A DNA stretch of 64,000 bases from Rhizophagus clarus (GCA_015698045.1 BLAL01000012.1:806001-870000), one strand, 5' to 3'. Counted from the first letter of the stretch, positions 10,830 through 23,115 are shown. A program made the numbers and translations. The notes: generated from the sequence alone by a model not told the origin.

Positions 10830-11060
10830 AACTTTTTTTTCGCTTTCCCTTTTGGTTTTCTTCCCTATCCCTTTCTTCGTTTTCCCCTTTCGCTTTCTTT
10901 TGTTTTTCCTCTTTTCCCTTCTTTCATTTTCTTCCCTTTATCTTTTTTCCTTTTTTCCTATTTCTTTCTCTTACTCGTCTTCCTTTTCTATCTCTTCGTT
11001 CTTTCCTCTTCCTCCCTTCCTATTTTTTCTATTTTTTCTTTGTTTTAGGCATTCATTCAG
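10830..11060 (+). other. pyrimidine-rich leader of ladder B
   Basis: About 200 bases of nearly pure C/T (CCCTTTCGCTTTCTTTTG and similar). The open frame here is a by-product of the composition and is not called as a gene. It is probably the first exon or a splicing-enhancing leader. Confidence 0.4.
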
Positions 11061-11084
11061 TCTCTTTGGACGTGACATTTCAGT

Positions 11085-13455
11085 AACCCTTTTCCTCTTG
11101 GAATTTCCTTGAAATCTAAATACTTCGGTAAGATATTAATTTTTTTTTTTATTTTATTTTATTTTTTTTGTTTTTTTGTTTAACGAACTTTACTAACGGT
11201 TGTTATATGATTTCTCCTCTTTTAGGTTTTAACTTTCTCTCTGAAAATGAAGTAAGTAAGTATTCGTTTTTATTTTTGTTTCAGTTTTCTTTTATCTTTA
11301 CTGACAATATCTCCTTTTTTTTAGGTTCCGCACCTTTCCTTTAGCTTTAGTGGCTCTTGTGGAAATAGATCATTTCAACCTTCGGAAGTGAGAGAATTGT
11401 AGAGAGGGAATTTTTTAAATAACCCTTTTGATGAAATGCTTACTAATGTTTCGTTCCTTTATTTTTTTCTTTAGGCGAGCCTGGACGCTTGGGATCTCAA
11501 TGAAACATCGATTCGTTTTCTTTTTTTAAACGAAAATCAGTAAGGGAGGTTTTTTGAATAACTTTTTAATGAAACGATACTAAATTGTTTCATCTTTTTT
11601 TTCATTTTGTAGATTACCGGTACTTTGGGATATTTGAACGCGTGTAAATCGGCGAACAGCCAATATCTGGATGCGTGGAGTTTCGATGTCAAAAATATAC
11701 AGGGAAAAAATTCGACATTTACTACAATGATGACCTAATGAAGATTATGTAATTAAAAGTTATGGATTTCATCGGTGAGGTTCATTTTTTACTTTTAATT
11801 TTTATTTTGATGACGGAACTGTTATTAACAGTTCTTTGTTTTTTCTTTTTTAGGCGTTTGGTTTTTGGATCTCTTCAGAAATAAATTTCGATTTTAAATG
11901 GCCAGGATGTATTAGATTTGGTGAGTTTACTGAGAGTTTCGGTGGGCCTTTTTAATGTTTTAAAACTTTACTAATTTTTTATTTTTCTTTTTTTTTTATG
12001 TTTCTTTTTTTTAGACGATATCCTATGGCGTATGGGCCTTCAAAAAACTTTTCCTTCACTATTTATTCCAGATTTACGATTCGTTTTGGCTTGCTTTCTT
12101 TAGAAGACCGTTCTTCCGTCAGGAACTTGCGTGAATTTCGGTTGGTTTTCTTTTTCATGTTCTATTTTAATTGTTCATTTTAACGAAACTTACGTTCCAT
12201 TTTTTCTTCTTTTTTTATATAATCAGTTTTTTGGATCTTAGGATGCGTGGAATTTGGTGGGTTTCTCTTTTTCTTTTAAGCTTTATTTTAACGAAACGTT
12301 TACTGATATTCGATTTTTCTCTTTAATAGATGGCCGGTAATGTTTAAATATAAATAAAAATAAAAATGTTTTTAGACGTGTAAAATTTCTGTGCGTCAAT
12401 CTTTATTATTTTTTATTTTTTTTTTAACACTGTATTCTTTTTTTTTTAATGAACAGTTTCTAACAGATCGTTGTCTTTCTTTTTTTCTAGACGGATCTTT
12501 TTGTTCATTAGTTCCTAGAATAGAAAGGTGAAACTATTTTTTTGATGTGTATATTGTCATAAGTTTTTTTTCTTAATTTGTTTATTAGTGTTTCAACGAA
12601 CTTTAGCTAACAGTTTTTTTTTTTATTTTGTAGGATTAATTCTTCAGATCTTGAGAGGTGGGTATCGGTACCTTTTTTAAGGTAAATCTCGGATTTGTTT
12701 TTAAAAAAAAATCCATCTTTTTTAATAAAACAATAATTAATGTGTCATTATTTTTCTTTTTTTTTTTAGGCGGTCAGTTCTAATTTCGAAGCACTGGAAT
12801 CTCTAGACCGTTTTCGAAACGCTTATATTTATAGGATTACGGTTCTGACTTGATTATCAACGGAATCTTGGATAACTTTTCAAAATGAAAACTTTTTGAA
12901 AAAAAAATTTTAAGATTATTTCATAGGAATCTGGCTCGACTTGGATAGCAAATCCTATGTAAGTTTTCGAATTACTTTTCGAGAACTATTAAGAAGTTTT
13001 TTTATCATATTTGAAGAAACATTACCTTACTTTTTCTTTCTTTTTGTAGGGTCTCATCGGTTTCTATTTTGGTATCAGAAATTTCGAAGGTATAAATTTC
13101 GAAATTTTGTTTTATTATTTTATTTTTAGTCAAGAAGCGTTAACTAGCGTTTTGTTATTTACTTTTTTGCAAGTCAGCCAGACGAAAATTATGACCAGAC
13201 TTTGGAATCAAGGTATGTGAGTCAGTGAAATTTTTTTTTTGTTGTTTCTGAAAAGTTACTAACGAATTCTATTTATTATCTTTTTTTAATTTTTCCAGAA
13301 CTTTCACTACATCTTTTTTCTCGATTGTAGAATTTGTTTTGGATACTGGGAATAATTAATTTCGAAGGTATCATTTGAACTTTTTTTTTTGGTTTTTTTA
13401 TCAGTATTTATTTTTTAATGTTTCTGTTTCTCTTTTTTTTGTAGATTTTTGAGTT
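11085..13455 (+). repeat. exon-intron ladder B (about 14 units)
   Basis: Donor-like GTAAG/GTGAG sites (for example at 11127, 11250, 11762 and 11921) alternate with T-rich AG acceptors (for example near 11223, 11324, 11474, 11612, 11853, 12014, 12489, 12634, 12769, 13050 and 13444). Exon-like segments are mostly 25-60 bases and share a loose core of the form GGTTCTTTGGATATTTGAA followed by GCGTGGAATTT. Each intron-like segment has a TACTAAC-like word preceded by AACGAAAC or a variant. No conserved reading frame is visible across the exons. It is most likely a non-coding, intron-dense transcription unit carried by element B. Confidence 0.55.
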
Positions 13456-13689
13456 TAGAAAGTGTTTCTATTTGGACGTTTTCTAACATTTCTTGGAGTT
13501 GCTAGATAATAAATTTTTAACATAGATTTTAGCATAGAATTTAGTATAATATAAAATAATGTATCTTTCTAATAAAGTGATGAAATAATATAACATTATT
13601 TAGCAATAAATAATTTAATGTTATAATAATTATCGTTATTTAATAATATTGATGATTATCATTATTTAATGATACTGATGATTATCGTT

Positions 13690-13914
13690 GATATAACCAA
13701 ATCGATACTACTTGACAAGTCTGATTATTATCGATAGATCTCATGTGACCTTTCCATCGAGATACATCTCTATCGATATTTGTCATTTTGGTTAAACTCC
13801 AATAATTTGTCATCATTTACCCACATCGATACTACTTGACGAGTCCGATTATTATCGATAGATATCATGTGACCTATCCATCGATATATATCCCCTAAAA
13901 AAATTTCCCAATGT
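13690..13914. repeat. right subterminal repeats of element B (two units of about 120 bases)
   Basis: The unit carries ATCGATACTACTTGAC, GATTATTATCGATAGAT and CATGTGACC. The two tandem units are an inverted copy of those at 24715-24915, the left subterminal repeats of the Plavaka element. They are presumably transposase-binding arrays. Confidence 0.65.
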
Positions 13915-14239
13915 GATACCTATCAACGTTATTTCTGCGATGTGCAGCTTGATAATGATCTAAAAATAGATAATACAAATGAATATATAGATTAAATAAA
14001 AAATTGTTAATTAATTAATTAATTGATGATCCGGATAAGATCAGCACGATTTTTATATACAAAAACGGGGTTAAATTTAACGGTTACGTCATTAATTCAA
14101 ACATTCCATAAAAGAAATTTCAATAGATTACACAATAACTTTAAATGGAAATCACATACTACAGTGAAACAATACCTGAAAAAATGAAATTTGTAAAAAA
14201 AAATCATACGTTCTTATGTAAAATTAAGAGTTTAGTATG

Positions 14240-14256
14240 TACGCGCGTCAGATTTA
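14240..14256 (+). repeat. direct subterminal repeat, left copy
   Basis: TACGCGCGTCAGATTTA, the most GC-rich word in its surroundings, recurs in the same orientation at 18225-18241. It is probably a transposase-binding site. Confidence 0.5.
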
Positions 14257-14358
14257 TACCTCAAAAATAGCTAAATTTCGAAGTTTATTGTATTTATTAT
14301 ATTATTTATATCAAAAACAAATAAATTTTAGCCTTCTAAGTTGTTTACAAAGGCTCTC

Positions 14359-17300
14359 CTACACATTTAAATTACTTTCTGCTGCTTCAATTGCTTGAAG
14401 TGCCATTGCATGTTTCCAACCCCGTGAAAAGGTATTAATCCAGTTTGCTATAGTAGATTCCTTTGGCACGTCCTCCTCTTCTATTTCTCCTTCCTGCACT
14501 CGCTGCATTAGCTCACTTTTCATTTCTACTGCCGTCATTTTCTTCCTTGGATTTGCAGTCCCTGCATGAAACATGGTTTCAAGAAGTTGCTTGACATGTA
14601 TAGGAATCCTTTTTACCGGCTCTCTAGTTTTTTGATGTTGTTGCAACGCCCAGCCAGAAATAAAAACTTCCAAACTAAATAAAAAATAATTACTGGTAAG
14701 TTTACAAATTTATTCTAAAAATTGTATTCAGCAGTTTCTTACCTTTTGCATTCCAGATCTACTTCCACTTCCGTCTCACTTGTCAAATCAACTACCACTT
14801 CTTCTTCCTCCTCTTCTTTCTCTGTAAGTTCCTGCATTATTATATAACTTATTTTTTATGATCATTATTGATTAGAATTATTATATTTTATAACCAAACC
14901 TACCAATTTATTCATTTGATCCTCTATATTTTCAATAGAATCTATTTCAACAAACAAAAAATAAATTATAAATTTATTATTTGGACGTTTATGTAAAAGA
15001 TACAGTTAGTACCTTGATGGTCAATCCTTGGTATGATCCATTATTTTTGAGGATTTGAATGTGTTGAAATGATAGGATTGGGTTGTGTAATTATCCGGTC
15101 TTTAATTATTTTTTGGATTTTACAGGGAGAAAACTTGTTCAATTCTCCAAATCTTGGTAGAGGTCGTGCACAAATATAACCAGCTTCTTCGCCATCATAA
15201 ATCCAAGTAAATTCATTCCAATTTCGAATTCCTGCAATTGTTCCTATTTTTTGTTTTTCTTTTTTACTAATATTATTTTCTGTTTGAACTGAAAAAAAAA
15301 AATTTATTATTTTCAAAAATTATAGCATTATTACAAAAGAATATTTACCTTGCTCTCGATTTGGTTGGAGATTTGCTACATGAGTACCAGATAAATCTTT
15401 GATGGCCATTTCTATATCTTCACCAGAAGCAATTTCATAATCAAGTTTGACATATCGCTTGATAGCATGTGTAATCTCAATATAAAATTCTTGATTACAA
15501 ATGAATTTCGTAATTATAATATGAATAGAAAAGGTAAAATAAATTATTTACTTGGGCATGATGAGAGTCTATCGCTGTTTTGGCCTCGCCAGCTTCTAGA
15601 AAAATCCACTTATTAACGCAAATATTGTACCATTCTTTCCAATGTGATAATATTATCATTAGCTCTGTATTGTGATAATGTCCACCATTATCAAATATAA
15701 TAGTTACATAACTAGGTTTCCTTTCAAGTGTTTCTATTACCCCATGTAATGAAGATGCCGTAAACCAAGCATCTTGCTTGGTGTCTCCACTCCAGTGATC
15801 AAAAGCATTGACATTGATATTATTGGTATTTTGATCTTTAGTATATAACAAAACAGAATGTAAAGTCCATCCACGTTTACCAAACCATTCATCTTTGGTT
15901 TCCCTTGCTTTTTTTGGGTTAATGCGCATTTTGTAATCTACAATAATCAAAGCTTCATCAGAATTAAGTTGGGCAAGAGTGGCAGGCAATTGTGCATTTA
16001 GGTAAGTTTTACGGGCATGATGTGACATAAATGCTATCAATTGTCTTTGATATTTATCAAGATCTTCATACTTATTTGATGGCAAATATTCTTTTAATTT
16101 TTTGAAAAAAACAAATAGATTTTTACAATTGGTGCAGGTGTTGGAATGTGTTTCTTGGCAATTACCAAAAGCATGTTGAAGGCAATGTGATATACAAGAA
16201 TTATGTGTTGCAATTCCATCTTGCGTTACATTCAATTGTTTTGAATAATCTTTTCTGAGATAACGTCGTAAATTTTGAGCCGCAACAATTAATTCATTCT
16301 ATACATTACAAAAAAAAAAATAAAATTGTAAGTTGAATACTACAATTATTTGAATTATATGAAACTTATCTGAAGTACCAGGTCTGTAATATTGATGTTT
16401 ATTAGTTCTTCAATATTTGCAAATACTTGATATCCACATTCATTGCATTCTGAACAAAGTCCACCTAAATCTTCTTTATATACAAAACATTTACCATCTA
16501 ATCGCATCATAAAAGTAGTTCTATGCATTCCATTAGGATATTGTTCATAAAATTTCTCCCATAATGCTTGTTTGTGATCTTGCAAATAAAGTACAGGTAA
16601 TCCACTTGCATTTTCAGTTTTATAAGAACTCATATTAATGTGTTCTTTTGTAGAAAAAAACAATTCAAATTGCTGTAATTGTTCAGTGGTGAGTTTTGTT
16701 CGATGGAAAATTGGTTTATTCAGTGAAGGTGCACCATAACCATTTGTTCGTGTATGTTTGCGAGATTCTGAAATGGTATGTCATCCAACCTTTTAAAAAT
16801 AATTTGTTGAATTTATTTTTTGTATTTCTTATAACATTAGAATTTATGTTGAATACTCACTCCTAAATTTTTTTGTAATTCTTCATAGGTAAAGTCCTCT
16901 GCAATAATTGATAATACTCATCTTTTTCCATCATAGTTTTTTTTATTATTCTCTAATGCAAGATTAAAACATCGCCAAAAAGTTTGAGTTGAATTTTTGA
17001 GAGGCATTGAAATATCCTTGACGAGAAATCCCATCTTGTATAATTGGGTAAGTGATGCATGATCTTGTTCTGGATGGCTGGATTTTGACCAAAATTGAAA
17101 CTAATAATGAAATTTATAATTAGTTTTGATTGTAAATTATTTTTAGTAATAATATCAAAAAATTACCGGACATTCATCATCATTTGACCAAGAAGTTACA
17201 TTATGAGCGCCAACTGCACGAAGAAAAGTATTCCATGCTCTCAATTCTCGTATATTGAATTTATAATTTTCAGTATACATATTCTGCAATTCATTATGTA

Positions 17301-18201
17301 GTTCGATTAGAGAACTTTCTTGTTTGTCCCATTTTACAAATAATTGATACCAATCAATATTTACTACTGTTCTTCGTTTTAGGTGAAAATCAAAAAGTGA
17401 TTTCATAATAGAGGGATTTTTCCATTCTTGAGGTGAACAAGTTAGCACTTTTTGCTTTTTATTTAGAGACTGTATTGCATAATTTTCAACGCCAAAAAGT
17501 TGATTTCCATTGAATTTTTTTATCAAACCCGAAGTTTTCCATACATCAATTGGATTTTCGCCTTTAATTGTACTTTTGAGTATTTGATCTTGATAAATTT
17601 TGAGAATACACGAAAAGTCTTCTTCAATTTTGGAAACAAATAATGCCTGTTTATTCCCATTGAATTTATAAAGAAGAGAAGATTTATATCCTGGTCCAGC
17701 ATGAAACCAATCTGTGCGTGATGAATATCCCGTTCCATATACAAATATTTTGATTTTGTCAAGTAAAAATGATTGAGGAATAAAAGAAACATCATCACAC
17801 AGTTCTTTTATTATATTTTCATCGTTCCATCCCATAATTAATAAACCAGAATAATGTGTTTCTGTTGCAAAAACTTTAGAATAAACCTCAGAAATAGCGT
17901 TAGTTGGATCATTTGCAATTTCTACAATAGCTTCACATTGACACACATAACCTGGTAAAAAATTATTGTTATCTTTGTTGCCAACAACTATTGTTATAGC
18001 AAATTCATGGTTGTTAAGAGTTGCCTTGGTTTTTTGGTTCACACGAATGGGAAGATATGTATTTTTCTCGTCTTTTTTAGATTCAGCAGGTAAAAGAGGT
18101 GAAAGTTGCCACCAATAGCGTGAATATGGGCCATAATGAAGTCTCTCAACAAGTATCCCTGGTGAAACAAGAGAAATAATTACTGGGTATTGTGTTTTCA
18201 T
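14359..18201 (-). pseudogene. multi-exon DDE transposase with N-terminal FYR-like domain, slightly broken
   Basis: The start is ATG at 18201; the stop is at 14359. Exon 1 (18201-17167) opens with YPVIISLVSPGILVE and holds AISEVYSKVFATETHYSG followed by MGW, which resembles the two halves of an FYR (Phe/Tyr-rich) domain. Intron 17101-17166 has GTAATT and AG ends. Later exons carry a Cys pair (CSECNECG), a DDE-like core on 16235-15553 (IIVDYKMRI, IIFDNGGHYHN, FLEAGEAKTAIDSHH), then further C-terminal exons at about 15.5-15.36, 15.30-15.04, 14.9-14.74 and 14.67-14.36 kb; the last is rich in charged helices. In-frame TGA codons occur near 16.92 and 16.78 kb, where neighbours suggest Trp and Arg, a donor near 16.37 kb reads ATAAGT, and a stop follows NPQK at 15.04 kb. 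So it is recently inactivated. FYR domains in host proteins are chromatin-associated; here one could steer insertion (inference). Confidence 0.6.
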
Positions 18202-18224
18202 TATGTAGTGGGGTGGAATTCCAT

Positions 18225-18241
18225 TACGCGCGTCAGATTTA
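18225..18241 (+). repeat. direct subterminal repeat, right copy
   Basis: TACGCGCGTCAGATTTA, identical to 14240-14256 and in the same orientation, just upstream of the transposase start. Confidence 0.5.
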
Positions 18242-18340
18242 AAAACGGCTTTTTTTTATTATCGTTATTAACCCCGCAATTTACTATAAAATGATCGTAA
18301 AACTATGCCGATTTTAAACGAATCATCAATTAATTAATTA

Positions 18341-18696
18341 CCCGTAGTGTACCAGAATTCATCTGATAGTTTGTTGTGAAATCGCCGATCGTAGAATGAT
18401 AACAAATAGGTTCGATAACCCTCTAGATTATCATTTAGTAAATATTTTAGATTTTCATAGCCTGCAACTAGGGAGTTCCACTTCATTTGGCATTGTGTTG
18501 CTGAAATGTTGAGATTAAAATTGTTTATATATATGATTGGAAATTTGTTTTCACAGAACCTCTGATTTTGAAGACACGTTTTATTAAAACAGTTATGGTA
18601 GTAATGACGTCTTCTGATTAGGGCTTCTGTGACGTCCATGGGCCATGAATAAAAATTATTGTTATTTTCATGATTTGGATTGATTCTGGCTGCCAT
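18341..18696 (-). pseudogene. Myb/SANT-type (trihelix-like) DNA-binding exon, cut by a transposon
   Basis: The ATG at 18696 begins MAARINPNHENNNNFYSWP. The core has a trihelix/Myb-SANT look: a W at the end of the first stretch (FYSWPMDVTEALIRRR), a middle helix, and the hallmark ISATQCQMKWNSLVAGYENL, then FYDRRFHNKLSDEFWY. Such domains bind DNA, in host regulators and in several transposon-encoded proteins. The frame ends only because the end of the neighbouring transposon supplies a TAA. The bases before that end read as a donor (GG-GTAATTAA), so the transposon probably lies in the first intron, and the next exon may lie at about 13.96-13.92 kb beyond it. Whether this is the first exon of a host gene or belongs to the primase-helicase unit on the same strand cannot be told. 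Confidence 0.55.
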
Positions 18697-18719
18697 TTAT
18701 CAAAAAGATAAGATTTAAA

Positions 18720-19490
18720 AAAAAAAATATCAAATATGCAGAATGGACTTTATATTTATATAAATTTTATTATGATTGATGTTTTATATTCAATTTTCAT
18801 ATATAACAATCAATACAGTCTGCGGTAATTCATAATATATAATTGTAATTGATAAATTGATACATGACTCTAATCAATTGCACCTTAATTGTTTATGGTT
18901 AATTTTTCATTTATGGCAATTGCAGTCTATAGTAATTCAGAACAAACAGAAGTACCTAATTTGTAATTGATAAATTAATATATGATACTAATTGGTTGCA
19001 TCTTAATTGGATCTTAATTGGATCTTAATTGAATACCGTAGTCAGTATTAAATAATAATTAAATGTAATTAATGGTGGTGTTTTTTTGGTTCTAATGTGA
19101 TCCTTTTTTATAAGGGATACTGATTTAATAAAAATCATAATTTTTGCATACAATTGTATTTGCATACAATGTTTATTGTCTATTTTGTCTATTATAGTGG
19201 CAGATAGCTATATTGTGTAATATTACATCATATAAGAACAATCTATATCTATATAAGTAACGTTTAGTCAAAAACCAGATGCAAAGTAACTGTATATTTA
19301 AATTCTAGTGATATATTAAAAAAAATTTCTTGTTATATTGCACAAAAGATCAGTCGTATACTCCTTAAAATTTTTTTTTTGCCAAATTATTTTTATTAGG
19401 GAAATTTAGGAATGGAGATTTTTTTGTGCACATCTGAAAAAAAAGCGAATTTTTAAGTTGATATAAAATTGGTAAACTTTTTCTTGTATT
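18720..19490. other. AT-rich stretch with a degenerate tandem duplication
   Basis: Two copies of a roughly 130-base segment lie near 18.81-18.90 and 18.92-19.02 kb, each with CAGTCT, GTAATTCA, TAATTGATAAATT and CACCTTAATTG/CATCTTAATTGG. The rest is featureless AT-rich DNA. It may be the upstream part of the CACTA-type element, but I found no terminal CACTA repeat. Confidence 0.35.
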
Positions 19491-19498
19491 TTAAAAAA

Positions 19499-22400
19499 TG
19501 GTATTTTGCACATGTCAAGAGTGTAAAGCATTAAATATTGAAGCTGGTGGTCGAGAAGTTAGTGCTAGTACAAAATGGAGACACAAAAAAAAAAAAGACA
19601 AATGGAAAACTTATTTAGAAAATTATGATTCAATTTTTTCAATAAACGATTAAGAAACTGAAATGTAAGTATTATTAGGTTATTAAATACCTAAGTGTTA
19701 ATTTAGTAAAAATGCTTAATATTCTATTCAGAAAACCTGTACAAAATCAATATCAGCAACAAGATATTTTTCAACGAGATAATTAAGATGAAAGTGAAGA
19801 TTTAGGCGCTGATTCTAGTTATGAAAGGTATATCCAAACAATGATTTTCCTTTATGTCCTGTTGAAGATTATGATTCTGACTGTCAGATTCTTCTACCAT
19901 TTCTTTAACTAGCTCACAAAAATTAGATGATGATAATAATGATTTAGAAGAATCGCTAAGTGATAATGATAATGATGATTTAGAAGAATTGCTGAGTGAT
20001 AATGATAATGATGATTTAGAAGAATTGCTAAGTAATAATGATGATTTAGAAGAATTGCTAAGTAATAATGATGATTTAGAAGAATCACTAAGTGATATCG
20101 ATAACAATAATTTGGAAGAATTGCTAAGTGAAATGTCTATAGATGAAGATGTAATCGATAATTCTAATAAAACTGGTAAAAATTTTTGATTTATTTACCG
20201 GATTTATATAATTTTTTAATTTTACAAAGCTAATATGTTTTTTATTATTCCATGATATTAGAGCTTTTTGAATTGATGGTTCTTGCTTTGCGTTTACTAA
20301 ATTTAAAATGTAAATACAATTTTACAAACAATGCTTTCACTGATATCCTTAATCTTATTGGAAGCAATTTAGGCGAAAGGTCTACACTTTATTTAGCAAA
20401 AGAAAGGTTAAATAGATTAGTTAATTTAAAACTAAAACACTTTGATATGTGTAAAAATTTGTGCTGTGCTTTTACGGAAATTTATATTAATGATGTAACT
20501 TGTCGTTTTTGTAATTCAGAAAGATATATTATCAGCCATAATTCCAAAAAGCCACAAAAACCACAAAAAACTGCAATGTATTTTCCATTACTAGATAGAT
20601 TTCACATTCAGTATGCAGATTCAGAAAGAGCACTTAAATTGCGATATAGGAGTCAAAGAGAAGAATGTAATGATGGATATAGTGATATTTTGACAGAGAT
20701 CTATACAAAGAACTAGTAGAAGAAGGTTTTTTTCCCAATGAAAGAGACATAGCGCTAATAGGATCAACTGATGGATACCAGATATTCAAGCAGAAGACGG
20801 ATAGTCGCTGGATTGTAATGTTTATAAATGCAAATCTTCCTCTATCAATTCATGTAAAGAAAGAAAATCTATTAATTTCAGCAATTATTTCCAGTTCTAA
20901 TCAATCTAAAGATTTCAATTCATTTTTACGACCTATTATAGACGAGTTAAAAATTCTTTAAGGTAATATTAATGAACTGTACTATATAATTAAATTAATA
21001 AATTAATAGATAATATTTATTTTAAATTTTAGGAGTATCTATATACGATGCGGTATTAAAAGAAAGTTTTACATTACAATATCACGTTATGATGTGGATA
21101 GGAGATATGCCTGTTATATCAAAATTAATGTGCATGACAGGCCATAACGCATATCTTGGTTGTAGATTTTGTTATTTAAAAGGTGTATATTCTGAAAAAT
21201 CTAGACATGTATATTTTCTATGTTTTATGCTAAGAACTAGTAATATTACAGATTTTGACCCTAAAGAACTTCCAAAACGTACTGGAAATAACTTTTTAAA
21301 TGATATAAGCAAGATTATAAATGAAACTAATAGGACAATAAGATTATCATACATTAAAAAAACAGGTATAATTAATTTTATAAAATTAATTTTTATATTT
21401 TAACGATATCCATTTTAAATTTATTTAATTAGGTATTAATGGCTGTAGTATACTTTTTGAACTTAAATCTATAAAATTTCCACAATCATTCCCTATAGAT
21501 ATTATGCATCTATTTATCGAGAATATTTCCATAAACATGTTCAAGCACTGGAATGAAGCTTACTTTAAAGATCAATTATTAAATAATGAATAGTATGTTA
21601 TTAATAATCATGTATAGAAACAAATTGGACAATTTATGCATGAATGTCGTAAACAAATTCCTTTAGAATTTGGATATCCACCAAGAAACATTTATAAGCA
21701 CCATAATGGATATAAGGCTGTTGAATGGTCAGATTGGATAACGATTTATTCCATTCCGTTTTTATTGAATAAATTACCAGCTAAGTAAGTTATAGTATTT
21801 TTTTTTATTTATAAATAACTGCAGAAAATTTAAAATAATAAAATATAATCAAAATGCATATAGATATTTAAAAGGATGAGTGAAATTTGTTCAAGCAGTT
21901 CAAAAATGTCTACAATTTACCCTTACGAATAATGATTTAGATAAAGTTCAACAATCATTATTAGAATTTTACGAACATTATGAAAGGTGAATATTAATAA
22001 ATATTATTTATATATACACATTATTGTATAATACATTAATTCTCATTTAAATAATTCTGATATTATAGCAACTATTATCAAAAAAAAAAAGAAAAATTAA
22101 GTGTAATACTGATGTCCTTTCATTACCTTTTACATGTTGCTGACAGTATTAAAGACTGTAGCCCTTGTGGGTATTATGGCAGTATCCTATGGAGCGACTA
22201 TGTGGAATATTATTGCCTTTAGTATATTCCAAATTACATCCATATGTTAATTTAACAAATAATGTAATGCTTATGGAGAAGATTAATTATTTGCCATATG
22301 TTTCTTCATCCAATCATATTATAAAAAATAATTCATAAAAAAATTGGCCGCAACATAAAGTATTTAGTTTGGAGAATTATGATGAAGAACTATATTTTTC

Positions 22401-23032
22401 AAGTATAATTTATTTTCTTAATAGAAGGACTGAATTACAAAAGCTTATACATTTTTATTCTGCTATTTTGGAAATTTCTAAGGAAGAAATAGTTTCTGTA
22501 AGTTAATATTATTAATTAATTTTATATTTTACTTTGATTTAAGAATATAATGTTAATCTTAAAATATTTTTTAAGTCAATAGATAATAAATGCATGAAAT
22601 ATGGTCGTATGCGAATAAAGGATGGTCATTATGTTAGTTCATCTTGGATAAAACGTGATAACAAAATATCTAGAAATAATTATTGTATAGCGGTAAATTT
22701 TTAATGTTTTATTATTTGTATTTATGTTTTTATTAATCACTAATATTACAAAAAAAAAATTATTTTAGGTTATAATAAGTAAGGATAAAGAATTGTTTGG
22801 TGAAATAATTTTTTATTTAGTTCACAAACATTTGGGTGAGAATAAGATGTTTGCATATATACATTGGTCAAATAAGATCGTAAATGATCAATTAGGTATA
22901 AAGTATTTTCAAGGTAAATCATCAAAATATGGATTTATTGATATATCAGATATTGATAGATGCGTTGATTTTATAGAACTTAATAATAAAACTTACATAT
23001 TAGATAAAGAAAGCCAAGTAATCTGTAATTAG
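19499..23032 (+). pseudogene. CACTA (EnSpm)/Tnp2-type transposase, broken
   Basis: The ATG at 19499 begins MVFCTCQECKAL, with a Cys-rich start as in fungal Tnp2-like proteins. An acidic repeat (DDLEELLSNN, four to five copies, 19.92-20.14 kb) follows. The core is on several exons: a helical part (20.25-20.7 kb) with a CRFCNSERY zinc-type pair; a STDGYQIFKQKTDSRW segment; MMWIGDMPVISKLMCMTGH with CRFCYLKG (21.1 kb); and FPIDIMHLFIENI (21.5 kb), the typical second acidic block of the family. The last exon ends at 23032. Introns have GTAAGT and TTAG ends. In-frame stops occur in exons 1 and 2 and at least twice near 21.6 kb, so it cannot be active. It lies between the Myb/SANT exon and element C; the element's own termini are not identified. 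Confidence 0.7.
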
Positions 23033-23115
23033 CATAGCAGATTTATTAGATTTAAGTTTGAATTTAAATAAAATTTCTAATTAAATAAAATACAATAATT
23101 TTTTCATCACATCAC

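Larger units (their letters stand above)
9747..13914. mobile_element. element B, Plavaka-like non-autonomous element
   Basis: The left end reads GCATCAGGAAATTTTTTTAG followed by an AT-rich ATATATATCGAT. The right end, complemented, reads ACATTGGGAAATTTTTTTAG followed by GGGGATATATATCGAT. These match the ends of the Plavaka element at 24.69 and 32.38 kb. Its right subterminal repeats (13.69-13.91 kb) are an inverted copy of the left subterminal repeats of that Plavaka element (24.71-24.92 kb). There is no transposase; the interior is a 51-base repeat array, a promoter-like stretch and exon-intron ladder B. Movement was presumably by a Plavaka transposase supplied in trans. The left end lies inside the primase-helicase coding region. 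Confidence 0.6.
14010..18340. mobile_element. DNA transposon with a FYR-like/DDE transposase
   Basis: Inverted ends: left TAATTAATTAATTGATGAT-C-CG, right the complement of TAATTAATTAATTGATGAT-T-CG, with a looser second match around GGGGTTAA inward. A direct repeat, TACGCGCGTCAGATTTA, lies near each end (14240-14256 and 18225-18241). One minus-strand multi-exon transposase gene fills the element. The target duplication cannot be fixed, because the ends are themselves TTAA/AATT repeats. The superfamily is unassigned; a TTAA-targeting family is possible. The right end falls in what looks like an intron of a Myb/SANT-type gene. Confidence 0.6.

Noticed and set aside
10852-11112. Phe/Ser/Pro-rich hydrophobic open frame
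   Set aside because: Produced by the C/T-rich leader of ladder B; no start context or homologous pattern.
19802-20107. Ser/Leu-rich minus-strand repeat protein
   Set aside because: Antisense of the acidic repeat of the CACTA-type transposase.
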